A stretch of 13,757 nucleotides of DNA, taken from assembly GCA_003096235.1 (NCBI GenBank), contig PIXT01000102.1, forward strand, positions 1 through 13,757, in the 5' to 3' direction. The translations under genes and the position numbers were made by a program. Position 1 is the first letter of the stretch, and each line of letters starts with the position of its first letter. The notes beneath the pieces were generated by a model that was not told where the DNA came from, searched no databases, and saw only the letters and a list, made by a program, of their open reading frames with translations. Source of the DNA: Candidatus Bathyarchaeum sp. (GTDB lineage: Archaea > Thermoproteota > Bathyarchaeia > Bathyarchaeales > Bathyarchaeaceae). Below, piece after piece: positions 7,753 to 13,757 of this stretch.

Positions 7753-7809
7753 TGCTTCTTTGGAACAACTGAAAACCAAACAGACACAATGAAAAGCTGT
7801 CGCGTCAAA

Positions 7810-7817
7810 TTTAAATA
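7810..7817 (+). promoter_or_regulatory. TATA box for the zinc-ribbon microprotein
   Basis: TTTAAATA lies with its centre 26-27 bp upstream of the ATG at 7841. That spacing predicts transcription starting on or next to the start codon, a leaderless mRNA. No Shine-Dalgarno sequence precedes the ATG, consistent with this. Confidence 0.6.
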
Positions 7818-7840
7818 ACAAGCATTGTAATGATTTACGT

Positions 7841-7954
7841 ATGGCAGCATGTCACAGTAACTGTCCACATTGTGGTGGGCAATGTCAAGGAACAGAATGG
7901 CACGAAAAGGGCTATCATAAATGTGGTTCTTGTGGAAAACACTGGATAATCTAG
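7841..7954 (+). CDS. 37-residue zinc-ribbon microprotein
   Basis: 37 residues, with seven Cys and five-odd His/Trp-rich positions packed into a short chain. CPHC (Cys8, Cys11) and CGSC (Cys28, Cys31) form a four-cysteine zinc ribbon with a 16-residue loop; extra Cys4, Cys15, His5, His10, His21, His26 and His34 surround it. The frame ends in WII and a TAG at 7952. The regular CxxC spacing and the TATA box placed exactly for a leaderless transcript argue that it is real. It is divergent from the eIF2B-family gene with 128 bp between starts. Such ribbons often bind nucleic acid or protein partners, but the function is unknown. Short-ORF filters would miss it. Confidence 0.75.
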   Translation: MAACHSNCPHCGGQCQGTEWHEKGYHKCGSCGKHWII

Positions 7955-8132
7955 TGAAAGCCCAAAAACACAGTAGCAAATAAGCGTTCGATAGTTCGTT
8001 GTCCCTACTGTTTATTCTCGAAATCTCAGATTTAATACAACTGTGTATTCAATCGTTTTGGATGTTTTTCACTCACAACTAATCTATTTTAAAAATGTAA
8101 AGCAGCAGCATCCAAAGGCTTACGCATAAATT

Positions 8133-8154
8133 TTAGTCAAGAAATCTTGACTAA
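8133..8154. repeat. perfect 22-bp inverted repeat, candidate operator
   Basis: TTAGTCAAGA, AA, TCTTGACTAA: 10-bp arms with a 2-base centre. It lies about 70 bp upstream of the TATA box at 8222-8230. Its half-site core GTCAAGAAA recurs in direct orientation at 8181-8189, 45 bp further on. Symmetry of this size suits a dimeric winged-helix or HTH regulator of the downstream surface operon; as RNA it could also form a hairpin, but no T-run follows. Confidence 0.5.
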
Positions 8155-8221
8155 GGTGTTCTTTATGTATCATTTGATAGGTCAAGAAACCTTTACAAAA
8201 ATCCTTTTATGAATATTTAGC

Positions 8222-8230
8222 CATAAATAT
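8222..8230 (+). promoter_or_regulatory. TATA box for the surface-protein operon
   Basis: CATAAATAT is centred about 26 bp upstream of the ATG at 8251, which would give a leaderless transcript. A second A/T-rich element (TATGAATAT, about 8207-8215) would instead start the mRNA near 8237 and include GGTGA at 8239-8243, 7 bases before the ATG. The choice is unresolved. Confidence 0.45.
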
Positions 8231-8250
8231 GAATCGTTGGTGAATCCAAC

Positions 8251-8439
8251 ATGAACAAATATGCATTAACGGTTCCACTAACAATATTGTCAGTTCTTTT
8301 AGGTTACTTTGCTTCAAGTTTACAAATTGAACATATTATTGGAATAGCCACGATATCAACCGTTCTTGTGGCAGCGTATGGATATTTTTTGTTTCTTCAA
8401 CACCAAAAAGGTGAAGAAAAATTAAAAAGACACTTTTAG
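8251..8439 (+). CDS. small membrane protein with two predicted helices
   Basis: 62 residues. Two hydrophobic segments, about 5-24 and 29-50, are joined by a short loop and followed by a basic C-terminal tail (KGEEKLKRHF) predicted to be cytoplasmic. No family recognised. GGTGA lies 7 bases before the ATG. The last 19 bases overlap the 5' end of the NosD-like gene, whose ribosome site lies within this gene, so the two are probably translationally coupled. It heads a five-gene surface-protein operon that also ends in a small two-helix membrane protein. Confidence 0.65.
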   Translation: MNKYALTVPLTILSVLLGYFASSLQIEHIIGIATISTVLVAAYGYFLFLQHQKGEEKLKRHF

Positions 8440-9998
8440 CGACAACCTTTGTCGCGATTCTTTTATGTTCAACAATCATTGGAGTTGAGTTCGTTAAATT
8501 AGCCAAAGCAAATTTTCTTCCAGCTCCAGACCACGCATCAAGCATTTTTATAAAAAGTGATGGAAGTGTTGACCCGTCAACTGCGGCTATTCAACGAGTG
8601 GGTAATGTTTACACAGTCACAGGAAACATTTCTGGGGGCATATCGGTTCAGAGAAGCAACATCATAATTGACGGAAATGGACACTGGCTTTTAGGCAGTA
8701 ACTATGGAACTGGCGTCTATTTGGAGCATGTAAATGATGTGATTTTACAAAATGTCAAAATCGAGGGTTTCAATTCTGGTATTTATCTTTACCACACAAA
8801 CAGTAGCACTGTAAAAAGAAACATAATCATAGGAACTGGAATTGTAGTTACGCAACCTTCCAAGGGTAATCAAATTGTAGAGAACACCATAACCCGAGGG
8901 GGAATCAGCTTCTCTTTTGTTCAGGATAGCATAATCAGGGGTAATGATGTATGCAGGATTTCTGTTCTTGCTTCAAATAACATCACTGTAAATAATAACA
9001 GGATTGCAGATGATGCTCGTGAGGATGTTAAACTTCTTTATACTGAGGATGTAGGAGGAATTGACATTGATAACACAGATAACTCCAACATTTGCGGCAA
9101 CATAATCGAGCGAAAAATTATTGGAATCAACATTTGGCATTGTGCCAATCTAAAATTTTCGAATAACACACTGGCAGATAATCAGGTTGGATTCAAACTT
9201 CATGGGTCTTCTCTGAAATATAACCTACACAGCATTGACACAACAAACACTGTTAACGGAAAACAAGTCTATTTTCTTGTTAACCAATCTGACATCCAAG
9301 TGCCAACAGATGCAGGTTGGATAGCGGCAGTAAACTGCAAAAGAATATCGGTTGAAAACTGGGTGTCAACACCTAACTGGGATGCCGTACTATTCATTAA
9401 CACAAGTGATTCGGAGATAATTAATTCAACATTTAGTGGAAACTTCAACGCAATCAGGTTTGACTTGGTTTCCAACTGCACAATTTCAGGCAATCAGGTA
9501 AGAAATAACGGGTATGCAGCGTTCTATTTTGAAGACACAATAGACTGTACAATAACAAAAAATAATGTGATGGATAATTTTTGTTTTTTTAGAATATGGC
9601 ATAATTCAGAAAACAACACGTTCTTCCACAATAACTTCATAGGAAATGTGACAGGCTCTGCAGCAGGTCGAGATGACCAAAACATTTGGGATAACGGTTT
9701 GGAAGGCAACTATTGGGAACAATACAACGGGACAGACGCTAACGGCGACAATATAGGCGATACAAAATACATCATTGACACACACACTGACAGCGTAGAC
9801 AAGTATCCGCTTATGATTCCAGTTAGCAGTTTCAATGTAGTTCCAGAATTTCCATCATGGACCCCAACAATACTTGCTCTTGCAGTGATTACAGTTGCAT
9901 TAATCAGCTACAAACGAAGGCTGCACACAAAAATAAGAAACAAAAAACGTGCATGCTGTAAACATGAACTGGAAAAGGAAAACGCCAAAAATGGGTAG
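8421..9998 (+). CDS. NosD-like parallel beta-helix surface protein 1 (ATT start)
   Basis: 525 residues from an ATT start. Residues 1-29 form a signal peptide (KKTLLATTFVAILL core) ending just before ANFLP. The body is Asn-rich right-handed beta-helix of the NosD/CASH type with many N-x-S/T sequons. Family marks are NTVNG at 276-280, GNYW at 429-432 followed by GTDANGDNIGDT, and YPLM. The C-terminus has VPEFPSW (474-480), one membrane helix and a basic tail, a likely cell-surface anchor. In this frame TGA at 8412 precedes, and no ATG, GTG or TTG occurs before GTG 8598, which would remove the whole signal peptide. GGTGA at 8410-8414 lies 6 bases before ATT 8421. Its paralogue at 10890 also has exactly 29 residues before ANFLP. 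Function is probably carbohydrate or surface binding; copper loading as in true NosD is unlikely to be readable here. Confidence 0.85.
   Translation: MKKTLLATTFVAILLCSTIIGVEFVKLAKANFLPAPDHASSIFIKSDGSVDPSTAAIQRVGNVYTVTGNISGGISVQRSNIIIDGNGHWLLGSNYGTGVYLEHVNDVILQNVKIEGFNSGIYLYHTNSSTVKRNIIIGTGIVVTQPSKGNQIVENTITRGGISFSFVQDSIIRGNDVCRISVLASNNITVNNNRIADDAREDVKLLYTEDVGGIDIDNTDNSNICGNIIERKIIGINIWHCANLKFSNNTLADNQVGFKLHGSSLKYNLHSIDTTNTVNGKQVYFLVNQSDIQVPTDAGWIAAVNCKRISVENWVSTPNWDAVLFINTSDSEIINSTFSGNFNAIRFDLVSNCTISGNQVRNNGYAAFYFEDTIDCTITKNNVMDNFCFFRIWHNSENNTFFHNNFIGNVTGSAAGRDDQNIWDNGLEGNYWEQYNGTDANGDNIGDTKYIIDTHTDSVDKYPLMIPVSSFNVVPEFPSWTPTILALAVITVALISYKRRLHTKIRNKKRACCKHELEKENAKNG
8439..8455 (+). other. 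hairpin at the gene overlap
   Basis: GCGACAA, CCT, TTGTCGC forms a 7-bp stem with a 3-base loop. It begins on the last base of the stop codon of the small membrane protein gene and lies within codons 7-12 of the NosD-like gene. It may affect reinitiation or ribosome pausing. Confidence 0.45.
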
Positions 9999-10887
9999 AA
10001 AACATGAGTGGGTATGTTCATTTTTCGCTGTTATTGTGTGTCTGTTGTTAGTGGGGAGTGTGTTAGAGTTTGCTAAAGTTGCAAATGCGGAGCCTGCTGT
10101 TGTTTATTTTGTTGAGATGCCTGAAGAACATATTGAGTATACAGTCTGTTGGGTTAATGGAAGCTTATGGGCAAAAGTTGACGGAACATATCCAATGAAT
10201 AAGTTTGGCATCGAAATCCAAAACCAATCATACACAAATGACAGCAGATGGTTCACTTCTGAGGGCGATGCCATTGTGATGGCTTATCCTACGCCTCCAG
10301 GCACAACAAACATTTCAATAAAAATGGATGAAACAGAACTTGACTGGAGCAATTACACCCAAACAGTTCCTGAAGCTGTGCATTACACCGCTATTGGTGA
10401 CTGGCCAATGATTGCTTGCACAATACATCCGGTTCGGGATCAGTTTACCTTGAAAATTCATTACGAGCACCCAATCACACAGAACAATGGATTTTACACA
10501 ATTTTGTATGATTTGAACATAAGCCCATACTTGTCGCCGTGGAGCAACAAATCCGCAGCCCACTTCAACATAACCTTTGAGTCAGACATCACAGAGCTTC
10601 AAGCAGTCACCATAGCAGCAGATGAAACAACCATGCCTGTTGAGTATACTGTCAAAAATGGCACAACACAAACCGTGTCACTTCAGGTAGTCTCTAAGTA
10701 CGCACAACCACTTCCTGGAGACCTGCTAATAACATTCAACGAAGAAAAAGAACCCAAACAAACTAACTCTGTTTTAGGTGCAAGTTTACTGACAGGGCAA
10801 AGTTTCTCTATTGTAGTGGTGGCTGGGATCATGATTGTCGTGTTGGCTGGTTATTTGTTCCTGAAACACAAAAAGAGGAGGGCATAA
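9991..10887 (+). CDS. secreted, C-terminally anchored protein of unknown function
   Basis: 298 residues from ATG 9991. Signal peptide at 1-33 ending in ANA before EPAVVYF; extracellular beta-rich region with many N-x-S/T sequons; single membrane helix at about 272-292; basic tail KHKKRRA. I do not recognise a family. The start at 9991 makes the ATG overlap the preceding TAG stop by 8 bases and leaves a normal signal peptide; ATGs at 9949 and 9964 would add a basic N-terminal extension. It lies between two NosD-like genes and ends 2 bases before the next GTG, so it is probably part of the same surface complex or layer. Confidence 0.75.
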   Translation: MGRKHEWVCSFFAVIVCLLLVGSVLEFAKVANAEPAVVYFVEMPEEHIEYTVCWVNGSLWAKVDGTYPMNKFGIEIQNQSYTNDSRWFTSEGDAIVMAYPTPPGTTNISIKMDETELDWSNYTQTVPEAVHYTAIGDWPMIACTIHPVRDQFTLKIHYEHPITQNNGFYTILYDLNISPYLSPWSNKSAAHFNITFESDITELQAVTIAADETTMPVEYTVKNGTTQTVSLQVVSKYAQPLPGDLLITFNEEKEPKQTNSVLGASLLTGQSFSIVVVAGIMIVVLAGYLFLKHKKRRA

Positions 10888-10889
10888 TA

Positions 10890-12476
10890 GTGACCAGAAA
10901 ACAGTTGGGTGTAACAGTTTTTGTTTCGCTGTTTATGTTTTCATTATTTTTTGGAGTGCAGGTTAGGTTAGTAGAGGCAAATTTTCTTCCAATTCCAACT
11001 CCCGAACCTGCGTTCATCATTGAAAGTGACGGAACGATTAATCCGATGTCAGCTCCTATTCAGCGTGACGGAGAAGTTTACAGGCTCACTGACAACATTG
11101 TGGGCGTCACAATCGCGATTGAACGTAACAACATTATACTTGATGGAAACGGTTACACGCTGAAGGGAAACGGAAACGCTACAGGAGTTTTCATTAAAGA
11201 CCGCAACAATGTAACAGTAAGGAATATGAAAATTAGTGGTTGCTCAAAGGCTATTTACCTTTTTGCGGATGTGTATATGAAAGTATCAGGGAACAACACA
11301 ATCTGTGGAAACAACATAACAGACAACAAGTATGGCATTTACATGCAGCATACCACAAATAATGTGCTCAGAAACAATCAGCTAAACAACACGGGCAGCA
11401 TCTTTCTTGTATATAGTCCGCTTTCATCTGACATGCCCAGTTTTATTAACGATATTGACGCATCAAACACGGTTAACGGCAAACCAATCATTTATTGGAT
11501 TAACCAGCACGACAAAACGGTTCCACAGGATGCAGGACAGGTTAGTCTCATAAACTGCACAAACATTGAGGCTCAAAAGCTAAACCTCACACACAACAGT
11601 CATGGCATAATGCTGGTTTACACTAAATATTCAACAATAACACGAAACAACATAACAAACAATAGCGACCATGGAATCTACGTCTACAAATCATCATACA
11701 ACAACATAACCGAAAACACAATAACAAATAGTGGCAACGACGGAATTCATCTCTGGAGCGATTCACACAACAATAATATCGATTCAAACGCCTTAACCGC
11801 AAACAATCAAAACGGCGTATACGTTTTTGGCTCGTCCCACAACAGCATTAACAAAAACATCATTACATTAAACAGCCACGGCGTCTATATTTACAGTCAC
11901 AGCACAAACAACAGCATAACAGGAAACACAATAACAGAAAACACTGAATATGGTGTTACAATTTCGTGGAGTTCAAACAGCACTATTTCTGAAAACTACA
12001 TAGAAAGAAACAGGAATGGCATTTTGGTTGGTGAGTCATCCAACAACAAAATCATCGCAAACATAGTAAAAGAAAACAATGGTTGGGGCATCCGATTAGA
12101 GGATGGACAAAAAAACAACATTATCTACCACAATTACTTTATAGACAACAATTTGGAAAATGGAATGCAAGTGTCGATGCCGGGACTTTGGACACCAGAG
12201 ACTTGGGACCCCGCAAACCCCAGTGTTTGGGATGATGGCGAAAAAGGGAACTACTGGAGCGATTACACAACACGATACCCGAACGCCACAAAAATTGACG
12301 GCACAGAAATAGGTGACACCAAATTCTACATTAACCCAAACAATATTGACCGCTATCCGATCATGGAACTAGAGATGATCCCAGAGTTTCCTTCGTGGAC
12401 GCATATATTGCTGATATTAACTATGTTTGCAGTTTCTTTGGTTGTTTATAGACGAAAATTGTGTGACAAAAGATAA
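10890..12476 (+). CDS. NosD-like parallel beta-helix surface protein 2
   Basis: 528 residues. Signal peptide at 1-29, then ANFLPIP as in protein 1. A shared N-terminal block (SDG, IQRxGxVY) precedes the Asn-rich beta-helix. Marks: NTVNG at 193-197 with an NQxDxxVPxDAG element after it, seven beta-helix rungs at 261-421, GNYW at 453-456 and IGDTKFYI. The C-terminus is IPEFPSW (497-503), one membrane helix and a basic tail RRKLCDKR. The fold is typical of NosD and of polysaccharide-active or adhesive surface proteins; no catalytic residues can be assigned. GTG start with a strong GAGGAGGG site 7 bases upstream, located inside the preceding gene. Paralogous to the 8421 gene but diverged, so probably an old duplication. 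Confidence 0.9.
   Translation: MTRKQLGVTVFVSLFMFSLFFGVQVRLVEANFLPIPTPEPAFIIESDGTINPMSAPIQRDGEVYRLTDNIVGVTIAIERNNIILDGNGYTLKGNGNATGVFIKDRNNVTVRNMKISGCSKAIYLFADVYMKVSGNNTICGNNITDNKYGIYMQHTTNNVLRNNQLNNTGSIFLVYSPLSSDMPSFINDIDASNTVNGKPIIYWINQHDKTVPQDAGQVSLINCTNIEAQKLNLTHNSHGIMLVYTKYSTITRNNITNNSDHGIYVYKSSYNNITENTITNSGNDGIHLWSDSHNNNIDSNALTANNQNGVYVFGSSHNSINKNIITLNSHGVYIYSHSTNNSITGNTITENTEYGVTISWSSNSTISENYIERNRNGILVGESSNNKIIANIVKENNGWGIRLEDGQKNNIIYHNYFIDNNLENGMQVSMPGLWTPETWDPANPSVWDDGEKGNYWSDYTTRYPNATKIDGTEIGDTKFYINPNNIDRYPIMELEMIPEFPSWTHILLILTMFAVSLVVYRRKLCDKR
11670..12152 (+). repeat. seven tandem beta-helix rungs of about 23 residues
   Basis: Inside NosD-like protein 2, residues 261-421 (161 residues) fall into seven units of 22-24 residues with the pattern (H/D/N/Y/W)-G-(I/V)-x-(V/L/I), then Ser/Asn-rich turn, then N-x-I-x-x-N-x-I. 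The unit beginnings read HGIYVY, DGIHLW, NGVYVF, HGVYIY, YGVTIS, NGILVG and WGIRLE. They are degenerate at DNA level, so this is structural repetition, not a recent expansion. Confidence 0.75.
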
Positions 12477-12515
12477 TAACTAATTCCCGTTGATTAAATG
12501 GGAGTGGTGAGTGTT

Positions 12516-12761
12516 ATGAAAGAGTGGCAGGTTACACTTGGTGGAGCATTTGTTATGTTTGTAGCTGGAATTGTCATGTTTTTGTGGGCAAACAGCCTAG
12601 AAATTCCAGCAACCCTTTTTGAAGTTGATAACTATGTTTTTGTCTCAGACCAATATTTTGTAACATCACAGTCAGGTGCACTCTTTACAGGGTTTGGTGG
12701 CGGATTACTGCTTTGCACGCTCCTGATTTACCAGCTAGAGCAAAAACTAGAATCCAAGTAA
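12516..12761 (+). CDS. small membrane protein with two predicted helices, end of surface operon
   Basis: 81 residues. Hydrophobic segments at about 6-25 and 54-73 flank a loop of about 28 residues rich in Val, Phe and Tyr; the C-terminus is charged (EQKLESK). No family recognised. ATG 12516 is preferred over ATG 12498 because GGTGA lies 5 bases upstream of it. It follows NosD-like protein 2 by 39 bases and mirrors the small membrane protein at the operon start, though the two are not clearly related in sequence. Confidence 0.65.
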   Translation: MKEWQVTLGGAFVMFVAGIVMFLWANSLEIPATLFEVDNYVFVSDQYFVTSQSGALFTGFGGGLLLCTLLIYQLEQKLESK

Positions 12762-12823
12762 AAAGTGCAGGTAACAGCTAAGCCACAAGAAAACGTAAAC
12801 AAGCCAGTGCATAATATGTCATT

Positions 12824-13757
12824 ATGGTGATTGGTTTGGAAGCATCAGAAGCGGCAAAAAATGCGTTAGAAAATGTTCTTGAAGCAAGCAGCAACGAAAG
12901 AATAGTTATAGTCTGTGATGAAGAAAAAAAACAAGTTGGGCAGGCTTTCGCAAACGGCGCATTAGCCTTAGATTTGTGGACAAGACTTGTGATTCTTCAA
13001 AAGCAAAACGAGCCGCGAACAGAGATTCCGAAAAATCTCCAGAAGATTTTAGACAAAAAATCAGACATTTACATTAACCTGTTGCGGGGTAACCGCGAAG
13101 AGACACCCTTTAGAATAAAACTCATAAAAACCGAAACATGTGACCACAAATCCCGTCTGGGGCACTGCCCCGGAGTAACATTGGATATGCTCACTGAAGG
13201 CGCCTTAGCGCTTAAACCAAAAGAGCACAAAATAATGCAGGGTCACGCACAAAAACTCATCCACGCTCTACAAAACACAGTAACAGTTGAAGTTCGCAAT
13301 CCAACGGGAACCAACTTGTCGCTGTGCACAAAGAACAGAAGATTCTTCACAGACACAAAACTGGATTGGAAGACAATGAAGTGGATGAATCTTCCCACCG
13401 GAGAAGTTATTGTTGCGCCTGTTGAAGATTCGTTAAATGGAAAACTTGTGTGCGACATGGCGATTGGCGGAATCGGCAAATTAAAAAAACCAGTACAAGT
13501 CACAGCGAAGAACGGTAAAGTAGAAAACGTGTCTTCAGAAGATAAAGAGCACCTATCCAGAATCAAAGAAACTTTTCAGACAGACAGTTGGGCAAATGTT
13601 GTGGGAGAGTTCGCCTTCGGAATCAACTCCAAAGCAAGGTTTGTGGACGAGTTTCTTGAAGCAGAAAAAATGTTGGGAACAGTTCATGTTGCTTTTGGAG
13701 CGAACACTGACATGCCCGGAGGCAAAAACCCATCAAAGAACCATATGGATATGATGA
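12824..13757 (+). CDS. M29-like aminopeptidase, truncated by window end
   Basis: 311 codons are present and the frame is open to the window end. The C-terminal part matches the thermophilic aminopeptidase (M29) family, metal-dependent enzymes that remove N-terminal residues from peptides: NLPTGE at 189-194, GEFAFG at 261-266, FLEAEK at 277-282, GTVHVAFG at 285-292, and GGKNPSKNHMDMM at 299-311. Likely metal ligands are Glu194, Glu262, His288, His307 and Asp309 by analogy with AmpS/AmpT, judged from memory. The family tyrosine that normally follows the first His is replaced by the N-T-D-M segment, so a divergent subgroup or a relative such as the NicX dioxygenase branch is possible. The start is ATG 12824; no strong ribosome site is seen. 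It lies 62 bp after the surface operon and need not belong to it. Confidence 0.8.
   Translation, partial: MVIGLEASEAAKNALENVLEASSNERIVIVCDEEKKQVGQAFANGALALDLWTRLVILQKQNEPRTEIPKNLQKILDKKSDIYINLLRGNREETPFRIKLIKTETCDHKSRLGHCPGVTLDMLTEGALALKPKEHKIMQGHAQKLIHALQNTVTVEVRNPTGTNLSLCTKNRRFFTDTKLDWKTMKWMNLPTGEVIVAPVEDSLNGKLVCDMAIGGIGKLKKPVQVTAKNGKVENVSSEDKEHLSRIKETFQTDSWANVVGEFAFGINSKARFVDEFLEAEKMLGTVHVAFGANTDMPGGKNPSKNHMDMM

Larger units (their letters stand above)
7955..8250. other. non-coding region with several inverted repeats
   Basis: No gene is seen in these 296 bases. They hold a 7-bp inverted repeat (ACAGTAG 7970-7976 with CTACTGT 8005-8011), an 8-bp one (TTTGGATG 8057-8064 with CATCCAAA 8109-8116), the perfect 22-bp palindrome at 8133-8154, and the promoter of the surface-protein operon near the right end. 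Part may be the microprotein 3' UTR; a small structured RNA is possible but no known family is recognised. Confidence 0.5.

Noticed and set aside
7713..7979. 89-residue N-terminal extension of the eIF2B-family gene
   Set aside because: The extension lies upstream of the predicted promoter, is unlike the family N-terminus and is antisense to the zinc-ribbon microprotein.
8598..9998. GTG 8598 as start of NosD-like protein 1
   Set aside because: It would delete the signal peptide and the conserved ANFLP and SDG block that the paralogue keeps.
11580..12152. CRISPR-like or satellite repeat because of recurring AAC/ATAACA words
   Set aside because: The recurrence comes from Asn-x-Ile beta-helix rungs in a coding frame; units vary in sequence and there are no spacers.
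13243..13566. 107-residue minus-strand frame
   Set aside because: It is entirely antisense to the M29-like gene, which has clear family motifs.

Overview
The window looks like a piece of a mesophilic or moderately thermophilic archaeal chromosome, most likely a Thermoproteota/Bathyarchaeia-type genome. The pointers are archaeal RadA recombinase, archaeal-type Trm1, THEP1-type NTPase, an eIF2B-family protein, TATA boxes about 26 bp upstream of many starts (several giving near-leaderless mRNAs), GGTGA/AGGAG ribosome sites, and surface proteins of the NosD/parallel beta-helix type with C-terminal PEFPSW-plus-membrane-helix tails. The phylum call is an inference from gene content; no rRNA or tRNA gene is visible.

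Layout. Bases 1-261 hold no convincing gene. From 262 to 2275 three genes lie on the minus strand: THEP1 NTPase, then a nitroreductase, then a GIY-YIG-like/zinc-ribbon protein with its own promoter. Divergent from THEP1 is trm1 (2359-3567, plus), which is broken by one in-frame TGA. It converges, with one base between stop codons, on a two-gene minus-strand operon for class I fumarate hydratase (alpha 4176-5057, beta 3569-4171). Divergent from fumarate hydratase is radA (5223-6209), followed 5 bases later by a small conserved-looking gene of unknown function. An eIF2B-family gene (6837-7712, minus) is divergent from an uncatalogued 37-residue zinc-ribbon microprotein (7841-7954, plus) whose TATA box predicts a leaderless mRNA.

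After about 300 bp of non-coding DNA with a perfect 22-bp inverted repeat comes a plus-strand surface-protein operon (8251-12761): small two-helix membrane protein, NosD-like beta-helix protein 1, secreted membrane-anchored protein of unknown function, NosD-like protein 2, second small two-helix membrane protein. The first three junctions overlap or abut, which suggests translational coupling. NosD protein 1 has no ATG/GTG/TTG that would include its signal peptide. An ATT codon 6 bases after a GGTGA site gives a signal peptide of exactly the same length as that of its paralogue. The window ends inside an M29-like aminopeptidase gene.

Functional picture: the left two thirds are housekeeping (tRNA modification, TCA-cycle fumarase, recombination, redox), and the right third is a cell-envelope module. 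The observations most worth checking are the broken trm1, the AUU-start NosD gene with a hairpin at the overlap, the leaderless zinc-ribbon microprotein, and the paired beta-helix surface proteins with a shared sorting-like tail.
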